The translations under genes and the position numbers were made by a program. Positions 6,012 to 6,708 of a stretch of 6,708 nucleotides of DNA are shown here, in pieces. Under the pieces are notes generated by a model. It worked only from the letters and a program-made list of their open reading frames with translations. It searched no databases and was not told the origin of the DNA. Source of the DNA: Bacteroidales bacterium (GTDB lineage: Bacteria; Bacteroidota; Bacteroidia; Bacteroidales; UBA932); assembly GCA_017509375.1 (NCBI GenBank), contig JAFWPT010000065.1, positions 1 to 6,708 on the forward strand, read 5' to 3'. Numbering within the stretch: position 1 is the first letter of the stretch; each line of letters opens with the position of its first letter.

Positions 6012-6233
6012 TTATTCTCCCAGCGCTTCTTCCTCCGTTATCTTGGTGAAACGCTGCATAACTTTTCCATCCCTCTCGACAGTCCCGAAAAACATCTCTT
6101 CCGGCCTTACCCACAGCTCGCCCTCACCATAGAGAGCCTGATAAACGACCATCTTCTCCAGGGTCTCGCTATCCTTTGCAATACCCAGAAGCTTATACTT
6201 TCCACCTTTGAAATGTCTGTAGTAGTCTGCCAT
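6012..6233 (-). CDS. DUF1653 family protein
   Basis: A 73-residue protein matching the DUF1653 pattern over nearly its whole length: YRHFKGGKYKLLGIAKDSET at the start, then VVYQALYGEGELWVRP and EMFFGTVERDGK. The family is a small cytoplasmic domain of unknown biochemical function in many bacteria. Conserved aromatic and Gly residues (YRHFKGG, ALYG, WVRP) are all present, so it should be intact. Met1 is the only ATG before the conserved core (the next is Met28). Only four nucleotides separate the ATG from a TATCTTCG -7-like box, so the mRNA may be leaderless or nearly so. It heads the chain leading through two membrane ORFs to the exonuclease. Confidence 0.88.
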   Translation of the reverse strand: MADYYRHFKGGKYKLLGIAKDSETLEKMVVYQALYGEGELWVRPEEMFFGTVERDGKVMQRFTKITEEEALGE

Positions 6234-6237
6234 AGTG

Positions 6238-6245
6238 CGAAGATA
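6238..6245 (-). promoter_or_regulatory. -7-like box immediately before the DUF1653 start
   Basis: On the minus strand this reads TATCTTCG, one mismatch to TAnnTTTG, ending four nucleotides before the ATG at 6233. No TTTG -33 element is seen at normal spacing; a T-rich run lies just upstream. If used, transcription would begin at or next to the start codon. Confidence 0.4.
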
Positions 6246-6278
6246 ACGAAAAAAACTGATTCACTTTGATGAGGGGTG

Positions 6279-6299
6279 TGCACATACCCGGTATGTGCA
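6279..6299. promoter_or_regulatory. Perfect 21-bp palindrome upstream of the DUF1653 gene
   Basis: Arms TGCACATACC (6279-6288) and GGTATGTGCA (6290-6299) are exact reverse complements around a single central C. It lies 33 nt upstream of the DUF1653 -7 box and 28 nt after the dtd stop. The near-zero loop favours a dimeric protein-binding site over an RNA terminator, and no T-run follows directly. On the minus strand a seven-T run occurs about 23 nt further on, too far for a standard terminator. Confidence 0.45.
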
Positions 6300-6327
6300 G
6301 CGCGCGCTTTGGGAAGAGCCCACCAGG

Positions 6328-6708
6328 TCATTCTCTGTTTTTAGAGTCCATGCAGATGGTTACAGGTCCGTCATTGACAAGGGTAACCTTCATATCGGCC
6401 CCGAACTCTCCGGTCCCGACGGGCTTTCCAATGGCATCGGAAAGGGCCTGGCAGAACTGCTCGTAGAGGGGAATGGCCAGTTCGTGACCGGCTGCTCCGA
6501 TATAGGAGGGACGGTTGCCTTTCCGGGTGGAAGCCATCAGCGTGAACTGGCTGACGACTATGACCTCGCCTCCGGTCTCCAGGACACTTCGGTTCATGAC
6601 ACCTTCTTCATCGTTGAAGATCCTGAGCCCGGAGAGTTTCTTCACCAGGTAGTCAATGTCCTCTTTCCCATCTTCGTGCCCGACTCCGAGAAGAACGAGG
6701 AGCCCCGC
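6328..6708 (-). CDS. dtd: D-aminoacyl-tRNA deacylase (DTD), N-terminus cut by window edge
   Basis: 126 residues of D-aminoacyl-tRNA deacylase, which hydrolyses the ester bond of D-amino acids (and glycine) mischarged on tRNA, protecting translation in the cytoplasm. Seen landmarks: [13 protein letters not shown] at the visible start, then [15 protein letters not shown], the catalytic VSQFTL motif, KGNRPSY, and the C-terminal [11 protein letters not shown] containing the GPVT motif that forms part of the chiral pocket. The frame is open through the right edge. DTD proteins are about 145-150 residues, so roughly 20-25 N-terminal residues with the Gly-cisPro motif lie outside. A GTG at 6645 is an internal Val codon, not the start, because conserved residues continue upstream of it. 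Confidence 0.95.
   Translation of the reverse strand, partial: AGLLVLLGVGHEDGKEDIDYLVKKLSGLRIFNDEEGVMNRSVLETGGEVIVVSQFTLMASTRKGNRPSYIGAAGHELAIPLYEQFCQALSDAIGKPVGTGEFGADMKVTLVNDGPVTICMDSKNRE

Noticed and set aside
5988..6269. 93-codon plus-strand frame
   Set aside because: It is antisense to the DUF1653 gene, which has a clear family match, and has no ribosome site.
6643..6645. GTG as the start of dtd
   Set aside because: Conserved DTD residues ([12 protein letters not shown]) continue in frame upstream to the window edge, so this is an internal Val codon.

Overview
The window looks like a chromosomal stretch from a member of the Bacteroidota, probably Bacteroidales, with fairly GC-rich coding sequence (judged by eye). 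The main evidence is promoter style: three intergenic regions carry a TAnnTTTG-type -7 box (TACCTTTG, TATCTTTG, and TATCTTAG with TTTG 21 bp upstream), and a fourth has TATCTTCG. Ribosome binding sites are weak and A-rich. The WYL-domain/DnaQ-type exonuclease pairing and a lipoprotein with acidic residues just after the lipid-anchored cysteine also fit. No RNA gene, CRISPR array, insertion sequence or phage gene was recognised.

Left part (1-2707, minus strand): a 31-residue single-span membrane peptide, a 159-residue HD-domain protein resembling the (p)ppGpp hydrolase half of RelA/SpoT, and a UvrD/PcrA superfamily 1 helicase. The helicase C-terminus runs off the left edge. The peptide and the HD gene look co-transcribed, and the helicase appears to have its own promoter.

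Middle (2708-4609, plus strand): a 132-bp divergent promoter region with a perfect 9-bp inverted repeat between the two promoters, then a lone 589-residue predicted lipoprotein amidohydrolase of the YtcJ-like family 3. A 285-bp convergent gap follows (4610-4894). It holds a perfect 10-bp hairpin, a doubtful 53-codon ORF and gene-like scraps on both strands.

Right part (4895-6708, minus strand): in transcription order, dtd (N-terminus off the right edge), a palindrome, then a tightly packed chain: DUF1653 protein, 70-residue two-span membrane protein, 31-residue membrane peptide, a WYL regulator reduced to its C-terminal third, and a DEDDh 3'-5' exonuclease. Links in the chain are 10 nt apart, an 8-nt overlap, 6 nt apart, and an ATGA overlap. 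The most interesting point is that the WYL gene has lost its DNA-binding part. Its remnant is fused behind unrelated small membrane genes, and those may now supply transcription and coupled translation to the exonuclease.

Most genes here are conserved housekeeping or nucleic-acid-maintenance types. I see no convincing evidence of a complete new multi-gene system. The accessory-looking parts are the small membrane ORFs and the rearranged WYL locus.
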